This document shows, piece after piece, positions 24,473 through 34,183 of a DNA stretch of 64,000 nucleotides. Positions within the stretch are counted from its first letter, which is position 1, and each line of letters starts with the position of its first letter. The translations under genes were made by a program, and so were the position numbers. Under the pieces are notes generated by a model, which did no database searches, was not told where the DNA came from, and was given only the letters and a program-made list of their open reading frames with translations. The DNA comes from Thermoflexibacter ruber (GTDB lineage: Bacteria > Bacteroidota > Bacteroidia > Cytophagales > Thermoflexibacteraceae): NCBI RefSeq assembly GCF_900113045.1, contig NZ_FONY01000006.1:124001-188000 (forward strand), written 5' to 3'.

Positions 24473-27400
24473 TTAGCTTGCTTTTTTGAGTTCACTTAAA
24501 TACTCTACTAAATCAATTAGTTCTTTATCAGGTAGTTGGAAAGCAGGCATCAAAGAACCATCATATTCTTTCTTACTTTCTATCTCACTTATTTGTACTT
24601 TGGTAATAGTCCCTCCTACTTGTTTGATAGTAACCTCTGTTTCTGTTTGGCTGGCAATAATTCCTACTAAGGTAGTACCATTTTTGAGTTTAAATACAAA
24701 ACCTTCGTAGCCAAAACTAATGCCCTCATTGGGTTTTAAAATAGATTTATAGAGGGCTTCTTTAGGCAATTTTGAGCCAATTTCTGAAAGTTTGGGACCG
24801 AAATCTATACCTTCACCTTTAACTTGGTGGCACTGGGCGCAGTATTGAGTAAAAATATTTTTTCCACTGATAACATCTCCTTTTTGAGCTACTAACTTTG
24901 CAATAGGGGAGGTTTCCTGAGTAGATTCGTTTCCATAAAACTTAACAGCTTGCCCTTTGATGTCAGCTCGCCATGCAGTAGTAAGTACTTGCTTTGCCGT
25001 AGGTGCTAAATCTTTCTTTAACTTACTATCTTTTACCAATTTCCAAAGTTGCTCTTGTCCTCCCCAGCCTGCACCATACTTCTCCAAAGCCAAAGTGCGT
25101 ATAGCCATTTCATATTCCTCATTGTTCATTACGCTGGAGATTAGTTCTCTGGCATCTTCGCTATCTAATTTTCCCAAGACATTAAGCGTATTTCTGACTT
25201 TTTGGTTATCTTGGTCTTTGAGGGCTTTGGCAAGAAGGTCTTTCCCGCCTTTTTTCATTAATATTTTAGCCCCTTCAACCGCTTCAATGCTATCCGATTT
25301 AGCAAAGATTATTTCCATAAGAGCAGGATACTGCTCCTTGATTTCAAATTGACTGACTAAATCTACAAAATCCAAAGTACCTTTGGTCGCCGTTAAAGCG
25401 GCAGACAAGGCTCTTTTTAATTGTGGAGTTTGAGGTACATTTTTATCTAAATGCCTCAAAACCAAGTTATCTATTTCGCCTTGTTCAGGGTGTTTTGCCT
25501 CAAATAAAGCTAAAAGTACGCCTTGCTTAGAGGCATCTTTTTGAAAGTCAAAAGCCCTAAAATAACGCAATTTTTCTTCTCCTTTACTTTCTTGAATCAA
25601 TTTAGCAAGGAGTTGTGGGGTTTTTCTGGCTCTGCTTCTCCAAATAATGTCTTTGTTCCAATCTTCACCTACTCTTTTTAAATATGCTTCTAAAAAGCTA
25701 TCCCACTGCTCATCAGCCCCAATTCCTAAGGCTTCCAAATACCAACGGTCGCCGTTATGCTGAGTGGCTAACTCAGCCCAGATTTCTGCGGCTTCGGGGG
25801 CTGGGTTATTTCTCAACGCTAAAGCAATCTCTCGTCTTACCTGAGCAGAAGGGTCTTTCACCAAAGTTTGGTAGGCAGGTAATAAGTTCATTTTTATTTC
25901 TCTGCCTGAGCGGATAGCAGTAATTCTCAAATCTGCATTTTCACTTTTCAAAGCTTCGTTGATATAGTTTTCTCCTTTGCCTTTGATTTTTGAAAGCAAC
26001 CATAAAGCACGTGCTTTCATGCGTGGATTGGGGTCATTTTTCCACATATTTGCTAAAACAGGTTCTGCCTGCTCCTGCCATTCGTTAAGTTTTGTCCATG
26101 CCAAATAACGAGTAGCCATATTGGGGCTTTTTAAGGCTTCTATGGCTTTTTCAGGAGTAGAAAGGTCAAAAGTGGGGACTTCGTATTTTTTCTTTTCAGG
26201 CACAGTAATTCTGTAAAGCCTTCCCCTGTCCAAATCGCCGACTTGATGTCCACCTACTCCCGGGTCGTACCAGTCAGCTACTATCAACGAGCCATCAGGA
26301 GCTACGCATACGTCAGCAGGTCTAAACCATTGGTCTTTTGTGCCTTGCAAAAGATTGACCATAGTTGCTTTGTAACCTGCCCCGTCGTTAGTAACAGGAT
26401 AAGCACGAACTACATTAGGACCTGCATCGCAATGAATTACTTGATTATGAAACTCTTGTGGAAGTAAGTTTCCTTCATACACCAACAAGCCAGTGGGAGA
26501 ACCTGCTCCTGTTTGTAAAAGGTTTGGTACTACGCCAGGGTCGTTCAAATGCCAATGTCTAAGCGGGATTTCCTTTTCTATGTTGGTTCTGCGGGCTTGC
26601 CAACTCGCTCCTGTCATTTGGTCTTTGAATCCAAAGTTGCCATATTCCATGACATAGTTGATTCTCACGCCTTTATTCCCGTCATCATCATTGTCAGACT
26701 GCCAAAGTGTACCGTAGGAGTCCATAGCTACCTCATAGTTGTTGCGGAAATTGTACCCTAAAACTTCTACATTTTTACCGTCTAAGTCGCAACGGAATAC
26801 CATACCTTCCTGGTAAAGTTTGCCATCAGCAATGATAGGTCTGCCAAATTGGTCGCTGATAACTACGCTGTCTTTGTCTAAGAGTGCTTTCCCATCATTG
26901 CCAAAGTTGAAATATAATTTCCCGTCATGTCCAAATGTAACAGCATGAACGGCATGGTCGTGTTGGAAACCGCCTCTGGTTTTAAATAAAATTTCTTTGC
27001 TATCTGCTTTGTCATCGCCGTCAGTATCTGTCAGCACAAAAATGTTAGGACTGCAAGAAACAATGACTTTATGGCCTAAAACACAAATTCCTAACGCAGA
27101 ATTTACATCTGTTCCTTGATAAAAAACCTTAGTTTCATCAGCAACACCATCGCCGTTCTTATCTTCTAAAATAATAATTCTATCTCCTTCATCATTTTGG
27201 GGATTATTTGGATTGAGGTGCATGCGATAGTTATAACCTTCGCAAACCCAGACCCTCCCCTTAGCATCTACATCTATGTTAGTCGGATTCACCAGTTTGG
27301 GTTCTGCTGCAAAAAGCTGAGTAAGTAAACCTTCTTTGGTTTCTAAACCTGCCAAAGCATAGTCTGCGTGTCGCTTGTCTGCGTCGGAGAGTTGGGCATA

Positions 27401-27475
27401 GTCCACTGTCGTTTGTTTTTCTCCACAAGCATAAAGGAGCGAAAAACAAGTAATAAAAGGAAGTAATTTTTTCAT
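24473..27475 (-). CDS. PVC-type haem-binding lipoprotein with propeller and HEAT repeats
   Basis: I start at ATG 27475, two codons inside an open TTG, giving 1000 residues. A lipoprotein signal ends in LLYAC (Cys17). Residues about 45-420 form a sugar-dehydrogenase-like six-bladed propeller (NPTNIDVDAKGRVWVCEGYNY, GDRIIILEDKNGDG, RPADVCVAPDGSLIVADWYD). Residues about 430-840 are HEAT-like repeats. A C-terminal cytochrome c domain carries CAQCH in ISGKNIFTQYCAQCHQVKG and ends in LVEYLSELKK. This architecture is known in Planctomycetes and Bacteroidota as a PVC-type haem-binding CxxCH protein, thought to be a periplasmic dehydrogenase of unknown substrate. It would be tethered to a membrane, with electrons passing to cytochromes such as the diheme protein at 21584-22537. 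Confidence 0.9.
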   Translation of the reverse strand: MKKLLPFITCFSLLYACGEKQTTVDYAQLSDADKRHADYALAGLETKEGLLTQLFAAEPKLVNPTNIDVDAKGRVWVCEGYNYRMHLNPNNPQNDEGDRIIILEDKNGDGVADETKVFYQGTDVNSALGICVLGHKVIVSCSPNIFVLTDTDGDDKADSKEILFKTRGGFQHDHAVHAVTFGHDGKLYFNFGNDGKALLDKDSVVISDQFGRPIIADGKLYQEGMVFRCDLDGKNVEVLGYNFRNNYEVAMDSYGTLWQSDNDDDGNKGVRINYVMEYGNFGFKDQMTGASWQARRTNIEKEIPLRHWHLNDPGVVPNLLQTGAGSPTGLLVYEGNLLPQEFHNQVIHCDAGPNVVRAYPVTNDGAGYKATMVNLLQGTKDQWFRPADVCVAPDGSLIVADWYDPGVGGHQVGDLDRGRLYRITVPEKKKYEVPTFDLSTPEKAIEALKSPNMATRYLAWTKLNEWQEQAEPVLANMWKNDPNPRMKARALWLLSKIKGKGENYINEALKSENADLRITAIRSGREIKMNLLPAYQTLVKDPSAQVRREIALALRNNPAPEAAEIWAELATQHNGDRWYLEALGIGADEQWDSFLEAYLKRVGEDWNKDIIWRSRARKTPQLLAKLIQESKGEEKLRYFRAFDFQKDASKQGVLLALFEAKHPEQGEIDNLVLRHLDKNVPQTPQLKRALSAALTATKGTLDFVDLVSQFEIKEQYPALMEIIFAKSDSIEAVEGAKILMKKGGKDLLAKALKDQDNQKVRNTLNVLGKLDSEDARELISSVMNNEEYEMAIRTLALEKYGAGWGGQEQLWKLVKDSKLKKDLAPTAKQVLTTAWRADIKGQAVKFYGNESTQETSPIAKLVAQKGDVISGKNIFTQYCAQCHQVKGEGIDFGPKLSEIGSKLPKEALYKSILKPNEGISFGYEGFVFKLKNGTTLVGIIASQTETEVTIKQVGGTITKVQISEIESKKEYDGSLMPAFQLPDKELIDLVEYLSELKKAS

Positions 27476-27709
27476 TTTCAATATATTTTAGAATAACTAA
27501 ACACTTGCTAATAATTGGAGGTATAGAATAGAGTTAATCAAAGCGTTTTTCTAATCACAAATCTTCTTATAATTCAAAATTAATTGTTTTAAAGTAAAGT
27601 TTAGAAAACGATTGCAAAAATTTGTTCTGTTGTTCAAAAATACTACAAATAACTATCCTTACTAATAAAACTTTTAGTCTTATCTTTCTATTTCTCGTAA
27701 AAAATTAAG

Positions 27710-27717
27710 TATATTTG
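27710..27717 (+). promoter_or_regulatory. -7 element ahead of the Uma2 gene
   Basis: TATATTTG matches the Bacteroidota TAnnTTTG box. A TTTC at 27685-27688, 21 bases upstream, is an imperfect -33 element. Transcription would begin only about ten bases before the ATG at 27736, giving a very short leader. Confidence 0.4.
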
Positions 27718-27735
27718 CTAAAAAATTAGGGACTT

Positions 27736-28521
27736 ATGATAATAAAGACAGACCCAATTACAGACGAAATTATTTATCCTTCTTCTGACGGTAAACGTAT
27801 GGCAGAAAATACATTACAATACCGCTATATTACTACCATTCACGGTGGCATAGATGCTATGTTTGCACAAGACCCTAATGTTTTTGTGGCGGCAGACTTG
27901 CTTTGGTATCCTGTGCAGGGACAGCCGCAGATTAGTACTGCTCCAGATACAATGGTAGTCATAGGCAGACCAAAGGGGGAACGCCTTTCCTACCTTCAAT
28001 GGAAGGAGGATAATATGCCTCCTCAAGTAGTTTTTGAGGTGCTTTCTCCAAGTAATACCCCTTCGGAGATGAATCGAAAACTTGCTTTTTACGACCGATA
28101 TGGAGTAAAAGAATACTATATCTATGACCCTGATAATGGAGAATTTTATGGGTACATACGTAGTGGAGAACGCCTTACACAAATTTTAGAAAATATGCAA
28201 GGTTATCAAAGCCCCATTCTAAAAATTACTTTTGAAATAGGAGAGCAGGGAGAGCTAAAAATTTACGACCCTAATGGTATGCCTTTTTTGAGTTACAGAG
28301 AGCAAACAGAACGTTTTTTTCAAGAACATAAAATGAGAATAGCTGAGGAGAAAGCTAAAGAGGAAGCTCTAAAAATGTTAGAAGAGGAACGTAAGGCAAA
28401 AGAAGAGGAACGTAAGGCAAAAGAAGAAGAACGTAGAGCAAAAGAAGAAGAACGTAGAGCAAAAGAAGAAGCCTTAGCAGAGTTGGAAAGGCTCAGACGC
28501 TTGCTTGGAGATAAAAAGTAA
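27736..28521 (+). CDS. Uma2 family nuclease-fold protein with repeat tail
   Basis: This 261-residue protein has an N-terminal Uma2 (DUF820) domain of PD-(D/E)xK nuclease fold: APDTMVVIG with Asp71, VVFEVLSPSN with Glu101, and Lys115 in MNRKLAFYDRYGVKEYYIYDPD. All the expected acidic/lysine positions are present, so it could bind metal. Residues from about 190 form a highly charged helix of repeated KEEERKA-type heptads encoded by four 21-bp direct repeats, predicting a coiled coil for self-association. The family is abundant in cyanobacteria and Bacteroidota and its biological role is unsettled; mobile-element and defence links have been suggested. It stands alone here. Confidence 0.88.
   Translation: MIIKTDPITDEIIYPSSDGKRMAENTLQYRYITTIHGGIDAMFAQDPNVFVAADLLWYPVQGQPQISTAPDTMVVIGRPKGERLSYLQWKEDNMPPQVVFEVLSPSNTPSEMNRKLAFYDRYGVKEYYIYDPDNGEFYGYIRSGERLTQILENMQGYQSPILKITFEIGEQGELKIYDPNGMPFLSYREQTERFFQEHKMRIAEEKAKEEALKMLEEERKAKEEERKAKEEERRAKEEERRAKEEALAELERLRRLLGDKK
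28381..28464 (+). repeat. Four 21-bp tandem repeats inside the Uma2 gene
   Basis: Units at 28381, 28402, 28423 and 28444 each encode a seven-residue EE-R-(K/R)-A-K-E block. The first two units are identical to each other, and the last two share GAAGAAGAACGTAGAGCAAAA. In-frame 21-bp copies allow the coiled coil to lengthen or shorten in steps of one heptad by slippage or recombination. Confidence 0.92.
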
Positions 28522-28590
28522 TGAGATTTGTCTGGTAAAAAATTGCTTAATTTTTATAAAAATCTACATGTAACTTAATACATAGATTAA

Positions 28591-29208
28591 ATGCACAAAA
28601 TCAAACCTATTTGTTATATTATACTCATTTTAGCATTATTCTTAAACTGTCAGAAAAGCACAGAGCAGGAACTTTCAAAGGCAAAGCAATTATTCAGCGA
28701 AGGAAATTTTAGCATGGCAGTGCCTATTTTGGAGGAGATTACTAAGCAAGATGAAAATAATGCAGATGCTTGGAATATGCTGGGGATAGCATATTATGAA
28801 ATGAAAAATTTTGAGCAATCCATATCTTACTTTAATAAAGCGATTAAGATTAACAATCAGAATTACAAGTATTTTTACAATCGTGCCAATGCCCAAAGAG
28901 AACTTAAATTGCTTTTGGAAGCTATAGAGGATTATGGGCAAGCATTAACTTTAGAGAAAAATGTAGTAGACATTTACTTTAATCGGGCTGTGGCACTGAT
29001 GAGTTTGAACCGCAAAAAAGAGGCTATTGCTGACTTTGAGGTGTGTTTACAGCTCGATAGCAAGTTTGCCAGAGCATATTTTGGTTTGGCTTCTGCCCAA
29101 ATTTCTTTGAATCAATCCGTAAGTACAGAAAATTGCCAACATCTGCAAAAAGCCTTAGATTTGGGCTACATGGAAGCAAAAGAAGCCATAGATTTGTACT
29201 GTAAGTAA
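28591..29208 (+). CDS. TPR-repeat lipoprotein
   Basis: This 205-residue protein has a lipoprotein-type signal ending at LFLNC (Cys20). The mature part consists of about five TPR units: LSKAKQLFSEGNFSMAVPIL, ADAWNMLGIAYYEMKNFEQ, KYFYNRANAQRELKLLLEA, VDIYFNRAVALMSLNRKKEA and FARAYFGLASAQISL. It would be a scaffold facing the periplasm or the cell surface. It follows the Uma2 gene by 69 bases and may share its transcript, ending at the strong terminator at 29212-29257. No partner can be named. Confidence 0.85.
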   Translation: MHKIKPICYIILILALFLNCQKSTEQELSKAKQLFSEGNFSMAVPILEEITKQDENNADAWNMLGIAYYEMKNFEQSISYFNKAIKINNQNYKYFYNRANAQRELKLLLEAIEDYGQALTLEKNVVDIYFNRAVALMSLNRKKEAIADFEVCLQLDSKFARAYFGLASAQISLNQSVSTENCQHLQKALDLGYMEAKEAIDLYCK

Positions 29209-29211
29209 GAT

Positions 29212-29257
29212 AAAACAGCTACTGCTCCCCCAAAAAAGAAGTAATAGCTGTTTTTTT
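29212..29257 (+). terminator. Bidirectional terminator between TPR lipoprotein and hexosaminidase genes
   Basis: AAAACAGCTA (29212-29221) pairs with TAGCTGTTTT (29245-29254) around a 23-base loop, followed by a T run. It begins four bases after the TPR lipoprotein stop and lies just before the end of the opposing hexosaminidase gene at 29264. Confidence 0.82.
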
Positions 29258-29263
29258 GTCTAT

Positions 29264-31153
29264 TTATCTTCCTATCCTTCTTTCTAAATCTGTTCTTTTC
29301 AAGGCAATTAGATGCCCTATAGGTTTTCCATTGCGATAAGTAACTACCCTAAGCGTAATATTCCCTTCAGGAAGTTCAAGCGGTTTGCCATCATGTTTTG
29401 TGGAAAACTGGTCAGGCATGGTGTCATCTATGGTATAATAAATGTCTAAACCTGCAATTTCACTTTCCATTTCTATAATTAATTTTCCATTTTTTCTCGA
29501 GGTACGTATTATGGCATCATATACAGCTTTAGAGTAATTGATTTCGGATATGTCATTTCTTTGAAAATGTGCTTCCATGCGTTTGGCAAAATTATCCCAA
29601 TTTTTTACTTCTTTGGGTGACCAATATACCTCTGCTAATGCCCATGCTCTTGGGAAGGTCATATAGTAGGCATGGCGAAGAGTAGGAATCTGCTCCGTCC
29701 AAAGATTGCCTTGTCCTCCTAAAATATATTTGGCATCTACCCCATCTGGCACAGGCTCAAAACTATACGATTTTTTAGTACGTAAGTAAGCATAAATAGG
29801 TGGTTCTATAGTAGGCTCGCCTTGCATATAGTCCAAATAAGCAAACGTAGTGGGGGTCATCACCACATCATGCCCTAAATGAGCCGCTTCTATGCCTCCT
29901 TTGACTCCTCTCCAACTCATGACGGTCGCTTTTGGGGAGATGCCTCCTTCTAAGATTTCGTCCCAACCTATTAATTTTTTCCCTTTTGCTTCCAAGATTT
30001 TTTCTACCCTACCCATAAAATAGCCTTGCAAATCCTCTACATGTCTGATATTTAGCTTTTTCATCAATGCTTGACAGCCCGCATCTTGCGCCCAATAACC
30101 TTTGTAGCACTCATCGCCTCCCACGTGGATATAGGGATTAGGGAAAAGTTGGGCTACTTCGGTAAAAACTTTGTCCAAAAATTCATATACTTTTTCATCA
30201 GAGGGGTTTAAGGTATTTTCTACTAACATTTTAAAAGTTCCATTCCCGTACCATTCAGAAAAAGCTGTTCCCGGGTTTACATGAACTTTTTGTTTGGTAC
30301 AACTTAGCTCAGGATAAGCCGCCAAAGCCGCCATGCTATGTCCTGGCACATCTATTTCAGGTAAAATACTAACATTTCGCTCTTGAGCATACTGTACTAC
30401 TTCTTTGATGTCCTCATGCGTATAAAAACCTCCATAAGGAGTAGGTTCGCCTTCTTTGGGTTCTTCTCTGTCGCCAAAATGCCCTGTGCGTGCTACTCTC
30501 CATGCTCCTATTTGGGTTAATTTAGGTAAAGACTTGATTTCTATACGCCAGCCATTGTCATCGGTCAAGTGCCAGTGCAAGGTATTGTATTTGTACTTGG
30601 CGATTTGGTCTATGTAGTCTTTTACTTCGTTTTTTGTAAAAAAATGACGGCTTACATCAAGCATGATACCTCGCCATACAAAGCGCGGATAGTCTGTAAT
30701 CTTGATTGCGGGGACGCTCCAGTTGGCTTTTGTTGCTTTTTTGCTTTCTATTTCTTTGGGAAAAAGTTGTAAGAGTGTTTGCATACCATAAAACAAACCT
30801 GCGAAAGCGTTGGCAGAAATTGTAATTTTTTGTGGGGAAACATTTAGTATGTAACCTTCCTTTCCTATTTTTACATCATCATTCTCATTGATAATGAGTT
30901 GTATCGCTCCAGCATTGCCTTGTTGGGCTTTTAGGCTAAAACCTGTAGGCACATTGAGTCTTTGAGCAAGCATTTCTGCCACTGAGCGTGCTTCTGCTTT
31001 GTTGAAACTGATGCTTTGCCCGTTTTTAAGTTGGAAACTGCCACTTAGTTGCCGTATCTCTACAGGCTGGGGAATGATATTGACAGCACTATTTTGTGCC
31101 TTACCTATGTTAAAAATTAGCAAGGATAAAAAAAGTAATAAAAGTTTCTTCAT
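29264..31153 (-). CDS. Secreted beta-N-acetylhexosaminidase, GH20
   Basis: The 629-residue protein has a signal peptide (1-20), a GH20 N-terminal domain (about 25-150) and a TIM-barrel catalytic domain (about 155-510) with GIMLDVSRHF near 162, LTDDNGWRIEI near 197, the PEIDVPGHS loop and the catalytic Asp347-Glu348 pair in HVGGDECYKGYW. The neighbouring acid assists the substrate acetamido group. A small C-terminal beta-domain (chitobiase/FN3-like, about 545-629) follows. It removes terminal GlcNAc or GalNAc from chitin oligomers, peptidoglycan fragments or glycoproteins, in the periplasm or outside. No polysaccharide-utilisation genes (SusC/D) are next to it. Confidence 0.94.
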   Translation of the reverse strand: MKKLLLLFLSLLIFNIGKAQNSAVNIIPQPVEIRQLSGSFQLKNGQSISFNKAEARSVAEMLAQRLNVPTGFSLKAQQGNAGAIQLIINENDDVKIGKEGYILNVSPQKITISANAFAGLFYGMQTLLQLFPKEIESKKATKANWSVPAIKITDYPRFVWRGIMLDVSRHFFTKNEVKDYIDQIAKYKYNTLHWHLTDDNGWRIEIKSLPKLTQIGAWRVARTGHFGDREEPKEGEPTPYGGFYTHEDIKEVVQYAQERNVSILPEIDVPGHSMAALAAYPELSCTKQKVHVNPGTAFSEWYGNGTFKMLVENTLNPSDEKVYEFLDKVFTEVAQLFPNPYIHVGGDECYKGYWAQDAGCQALMKKLNIRHVEDLQGYFMGRVEKILEAKGKKLIGWDEILEGGISPKATVMSWRGVKGGIEAAHLGHDVVMTPTTFAYLDYMQGEPTIEPPIYAYLRTKKSYSFEPVPDGVDAKYILGGQGNLWTEQIPTLRHAYYMTFPRAWALAEVYWSPKEVKNWDNFAKRMEAHFQRNDISEINYSKAVYDAIIRTSRKNGKLIIEMESEIAGLDIYYTIDDTMPDQFSTKHDGKPLELPEGNITLRVVTYRNGKPIGHLIALKRTDLERRIGR

Positions 31154-31250
31154 ATTACCAGATAGTTTTAAAATATTGAAATCTCATTTTTGTTCAAATG
31201 TAATTCAAAATTTATAAAATTTATAATTTTTAAGATAAACTACAAATAGC

Positions 31251-32054
31251 GTGATAGAAAACCAGAAAAGTCATTTAATAAAATATTGGGAACATAGATT
31301 TGAGGGGCTGATTTTTAAAGTTTTACCTGATAGAGTCCTACCTTTGCTTGCGGTGGAAATCCGCCATGCTGAAACTAAAGAAGCAAGTTTTGCGGTCATC
31401 GATTACAAAAAAAATCAATTACTTTTCAATGGATTGGGTTTAGAAGAAAATTGGTGGGTAGGTTTAACGGCTTTTTATGCTGGAAAACTATTTTTCCATC
31501 TTTTTGAAGGGAGGGAATATCCTGAGCCTACGGGTTTGGTTGTCGCAGATGCCCTCGAGCAGAGTTTACTTTGGGAGAAAAAAGATGTTTATTTAGAAAA
31601 AGTAGAAGCGCAAGGAGTGCTGGTTTCTCCTTTGAAAAAACAAGGGAAAGAGTTACTACTATTAGATATAAAATCAGGGAACGAACTGAATAAAAAGGAG
31701 TTAGAAAATTTGGGAGGCAATTACGAACAAGTAGCCAATTCACTCACTTTTCCTTCTCAATACACAGAAGGCACAGAGTATTTTAAAACCATTGCGCAGT
31801 TTTTGAAATATAAATTAGGTATAGAAGTCGCTCATAAAATAGATTATTTGGAGTGGAATGAATATATCCTACTCTCTTATTGGGAAGGAAAAAGCAATTT
31901 TCTTCTTTCAATGAATAAAAAAGGAGAAACCTTATTCCATGAGTTGCTCCAAGAAAATGCAGGGAATCAATTAGAAGAAACCTTTTTTTTGGTGAATAAT
32001 TACTTGGTCAGCATAAAAAACAAGCAGACTATTTTGATAAACAAATTGGTCTAA
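31251..32054 (+). CDS. DUF4905 family protein
   Basis: This 267-residue protein uses GTG at 31251; no in-frame ATG occurs near the N-terminus. It contains conserved-looking aromatic blocks, KYWEHRFEGLIFKVLPD, DYKKNQLLFNGLGLEENWWVGL and LFFHLFEGREYPEPTG, with alternating strands resembling a propeller or beta-sandwich. I recognise it as the DUF4905 type found in Cytophagales, whose function is unknown. There is no signal peptide. It ends only eight bases before the opposing dnaG stop. Confidence 0.7.
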   Translation: MIENQKSHLIKYWEHRFEGLIFKVLPDRVLPLLAVEIRHAETKEASFAVIDYKKNQLLFNGLGLEENWWVGLTAFYAGKLFFHLFEGREYPEPTGLVVADALEQSLLWEKKDVYLEKVEAQGVLVSPLKKQGKELLLLDIKSGNELNKKELENLGGNYEQVANSLTFPSQYTEGTEYFKTIAQFLKYKLGIEVAHKIDYLEWNEYILLSYWEGKSNFLLSMNKKGETLFHELLQENAGNQLEETFFLVNNYLVSIKNKQTILINKLV

Positions 32055-32062
32055 ATCGGCTT

Positions 32063-34102
32063 TTACTCAGGCAAAATCACCGTCCCTAAGTCTGCCAGCA
32101 TTGTTTTTTTTACTTCGTTGAGGTGAAAATATCTATCCAAGAGCATTTGCATTGCCTCCTCCTCAGCGGTGTGGAGTTCTTCTTCTATTTCTTTTAATAG
32201 CTTGATAATGAACTTATATTTGTGCCTGATTACGTACTCATACACTGTATTGGGCAGTCGCTCGGCATCGCTTTCGTGAGGAATAAAAATCTCGTGCATG
32301 AGTTCCCAATTTTCGCTGGCTTGGTATTTTTCTGTGGTAACATTTACGACAGTTTCTACTACCTCAGGCGTGCCAAAACGTATCATGTAACTATCATCTG
32401 CCTCAATGCCTTGACCGATCGCTTCTTTGTACATGGTTAGTATTTTGAAGTAAACAGGAGTATGAAATTGCAACTCCTCAATCTCGCTGAGTAAGTATTG
32501 CCAGAGTTTTGTTTCAGAATCTACTTGATAGTTGCCATATTTGAGCAGTAAGCGCACACACTCTCTTTCATGTACCGCAATGGTACGCAAAACTTTGTTG
32601 TCTTTTCGCTGGAATAAAGCAATATCTTCCTCATAATAAATTTCTTGCGAAGGTGTATAGTACTCTTCCGTAGGCAGAGGAATATCGTCTAAAAAGGGAG
32701 GTAAATCTGCGCTTTGTTGCTTTTGCTTTGCTTCATTTCTTTTCTGCTCTTCTTGCTTGCGTTTTTCTTCTTGCAAGCCCTTTTGAATCAGGATTTTATC
32801 AATTTCCACTAAAAGCGTATGTGCCTCTATATCAAAAAGTTCAGCGCATTGCTTGGCATACACTTCCCTTTTGATGCTATCAGGGATTTTGCTAATGCTG
32901 TTAGTAATTTCTCTGATAGCTCCCGCTTTGCGTATAGGGTCTGTTTTTACTTCCCCCAAGAGCATCTCAGCCTTAAAAGTGATAAAATCTTTGGCATTTT
33001 CTTTTAAAAAATCTTTGAAAGCCATGCTACCTACTTTCTGCACGTAGCTATCAGGGTCTTCTCCATCGGGAAAAACCACTGCTCGCACATTCAAGCCCTG
33101 CTCTAAAATCAAATCAATGCCGCGCAAAGAGGCTTTAATTCCTGCATTGTCCCCATCGTAAAGCACAGTAATATTGTCAGTAAAACGCTTGATAAGTCTG
33201 ATTTGCCCTTCGGTGAGCGAAGTCCCCGAAGAAGCCACCACATTGGTAATGCCAGCTTGGTGTAGGGAAATCACATCGGTATAGCCTTCGCAGAGGTAGC
33301 AGTTGTCCTGGTTTCGGATTTCATTTTTGGCTTGGAAAATACCATACAAAACTTCACTTTTTTTATATACCTCATTTTCAGGAGAGTTGAGGTACTTAGG
33401 CTGTTTATCATCTTTTTTTAGAATCCGCGCTCCAAAAGCAATGACTTTTCCTGCTAAATCATACACAGGAAACATTACTCGCCCACGAAATCGGTCGTAC
33501 TGATTGACTTTGCCGTTTTCTTCTTTTTTGATGAGTAAGCCAGCTTTTTCTAAAATTTCTTGTGTAAATCCTTCCTTTGTCGCACTTTGCTCTAAATCAT
33601 GCCAATCGTCTTTGCTGTATCCTAAGCCAAACTTTTCAATAGTTTGTGGGGTAAAGCCTCTTTCTCTGAAATAACTCATGCCCAATGACAAACCTTCTTG
33701 GTCATGTTGAAGTAGTTTCTGGTAATGCCTTTGAGCAAACTGCATGACTATCAAAATACTTTCTCTAAGACTTTGCCATGCTTTGTAATCATCTGTATTG
33801 GTACTTTTATCTTCTTCTATTTCAATATTGTACTTACTTGCCAAATACTTTAAGGCTTCGGGATAGCTCAGTCCCTCTATGTCCATGACAAACTTGACCG
33901 AGTCCCCTGCCGCCCCACAACCAAAGCACTTGTAAATGCCTTTGGCGGGAGCAACAGAGAAAGAAGGCGATTTTTCATTGTGAAAAGGACAGCAAGCCCA
34001 ATAGTTTTGCCCTTTCTTTTTTAAGGAAAGGAAGTCTTGCACCACCTCCACAATGTCAGCACTATCTTTGATTTTTTGAACGGTCTGTGAACTAATCCGC
34101 AT
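32063..34102 (-). CDS. dnaG: DNA primase
   Basis: This 679-residue primase makes RNA primers at the replication fork. The CHC2 zinc-binding domain has Cys38, His41, Cys59 and Cys62. The catalytic core follows with the RNA-polymerase segment (GFGLGYSKDDWHDL, YDRFRGRVMFPVYDLAGKVIAFG) and a TOPRIM domain (CYLCEGYTDVISL with the metal-binding Glu, VLYDGDNAGIKA). The C-terminal helicase-interaction region after about 430 is low-complexity (Lys/Gln/Glu-rich) before a helical end. It is not in the rpsU-dnaG-rpoD macromolecular synthesis operon seen in other phyla. An 8-base gap to the convergent DUF4905 gene leaves no room for a terminator. Confidence 0.97.
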   Translation of the reverse strand: MRISSQTVQKIKDSADIVEVVQDFLSLKKKGQNYWACCPFHNEKSPSFSVAPAKGIYKCFGCGAAGDSVKFVMDIEGLSYPEALKYLASKYNIEIEEDKSTNTDDYKAWQSLRESILIVMQFAQRHYQKLLQHDQEGLSLGMSYFRERGFTPQTIEKFGLGYSKDDWHDLEQSATKEGFTQEILEKAGLLIKKEENGKVNQYDRFRGRVMFPVYDLAGKVIAFGARILKKDDKQPKYLNSPENEVYKKSEVLYGIFQAKNEIRNQDNCYLCEGYTDVISLHQAGITNVVASSGTSLTEGQIRLIKRFTDNITVLYDGDNAGIKASLRGIDLILEQGLNVRAVVFPDGEDPDSYVQKVGSMAFKDFLKENAKDFITFKAEMLLGEVKTDPIRKAGAIREITNSISKIPDSIKREVYAKQCAELFDIEAHTLLVEIDKILIQKGLQEEKRKQEEQKRNEAKQKQQSADLPPFLDDIPLPTEEYYTPSQEIYYEEDIALFQRKDNKVLRTIAVHERECVRLLLKYGNYQVDSETKLWQYLLSEIEELQFHTPVYFKILTMYKEAIGQGIEADDSYMIRFGTPEVVETVVNVTTEKYQASENWELMHEIFIPHESDAERLPNTVYEYVIRHKYKFIIKLLKEIEEELHTAEEEAMQMLLDRYFHLNEVKKTMLADLGTVILPE

Positions 34103-34183
34103 GAGTAATAAAGAAGATGGAAAAATTTACCAAATACAAATTTAAGCGAAAAGTTCGATAAATTATTCGCATTTGATAGTCTT

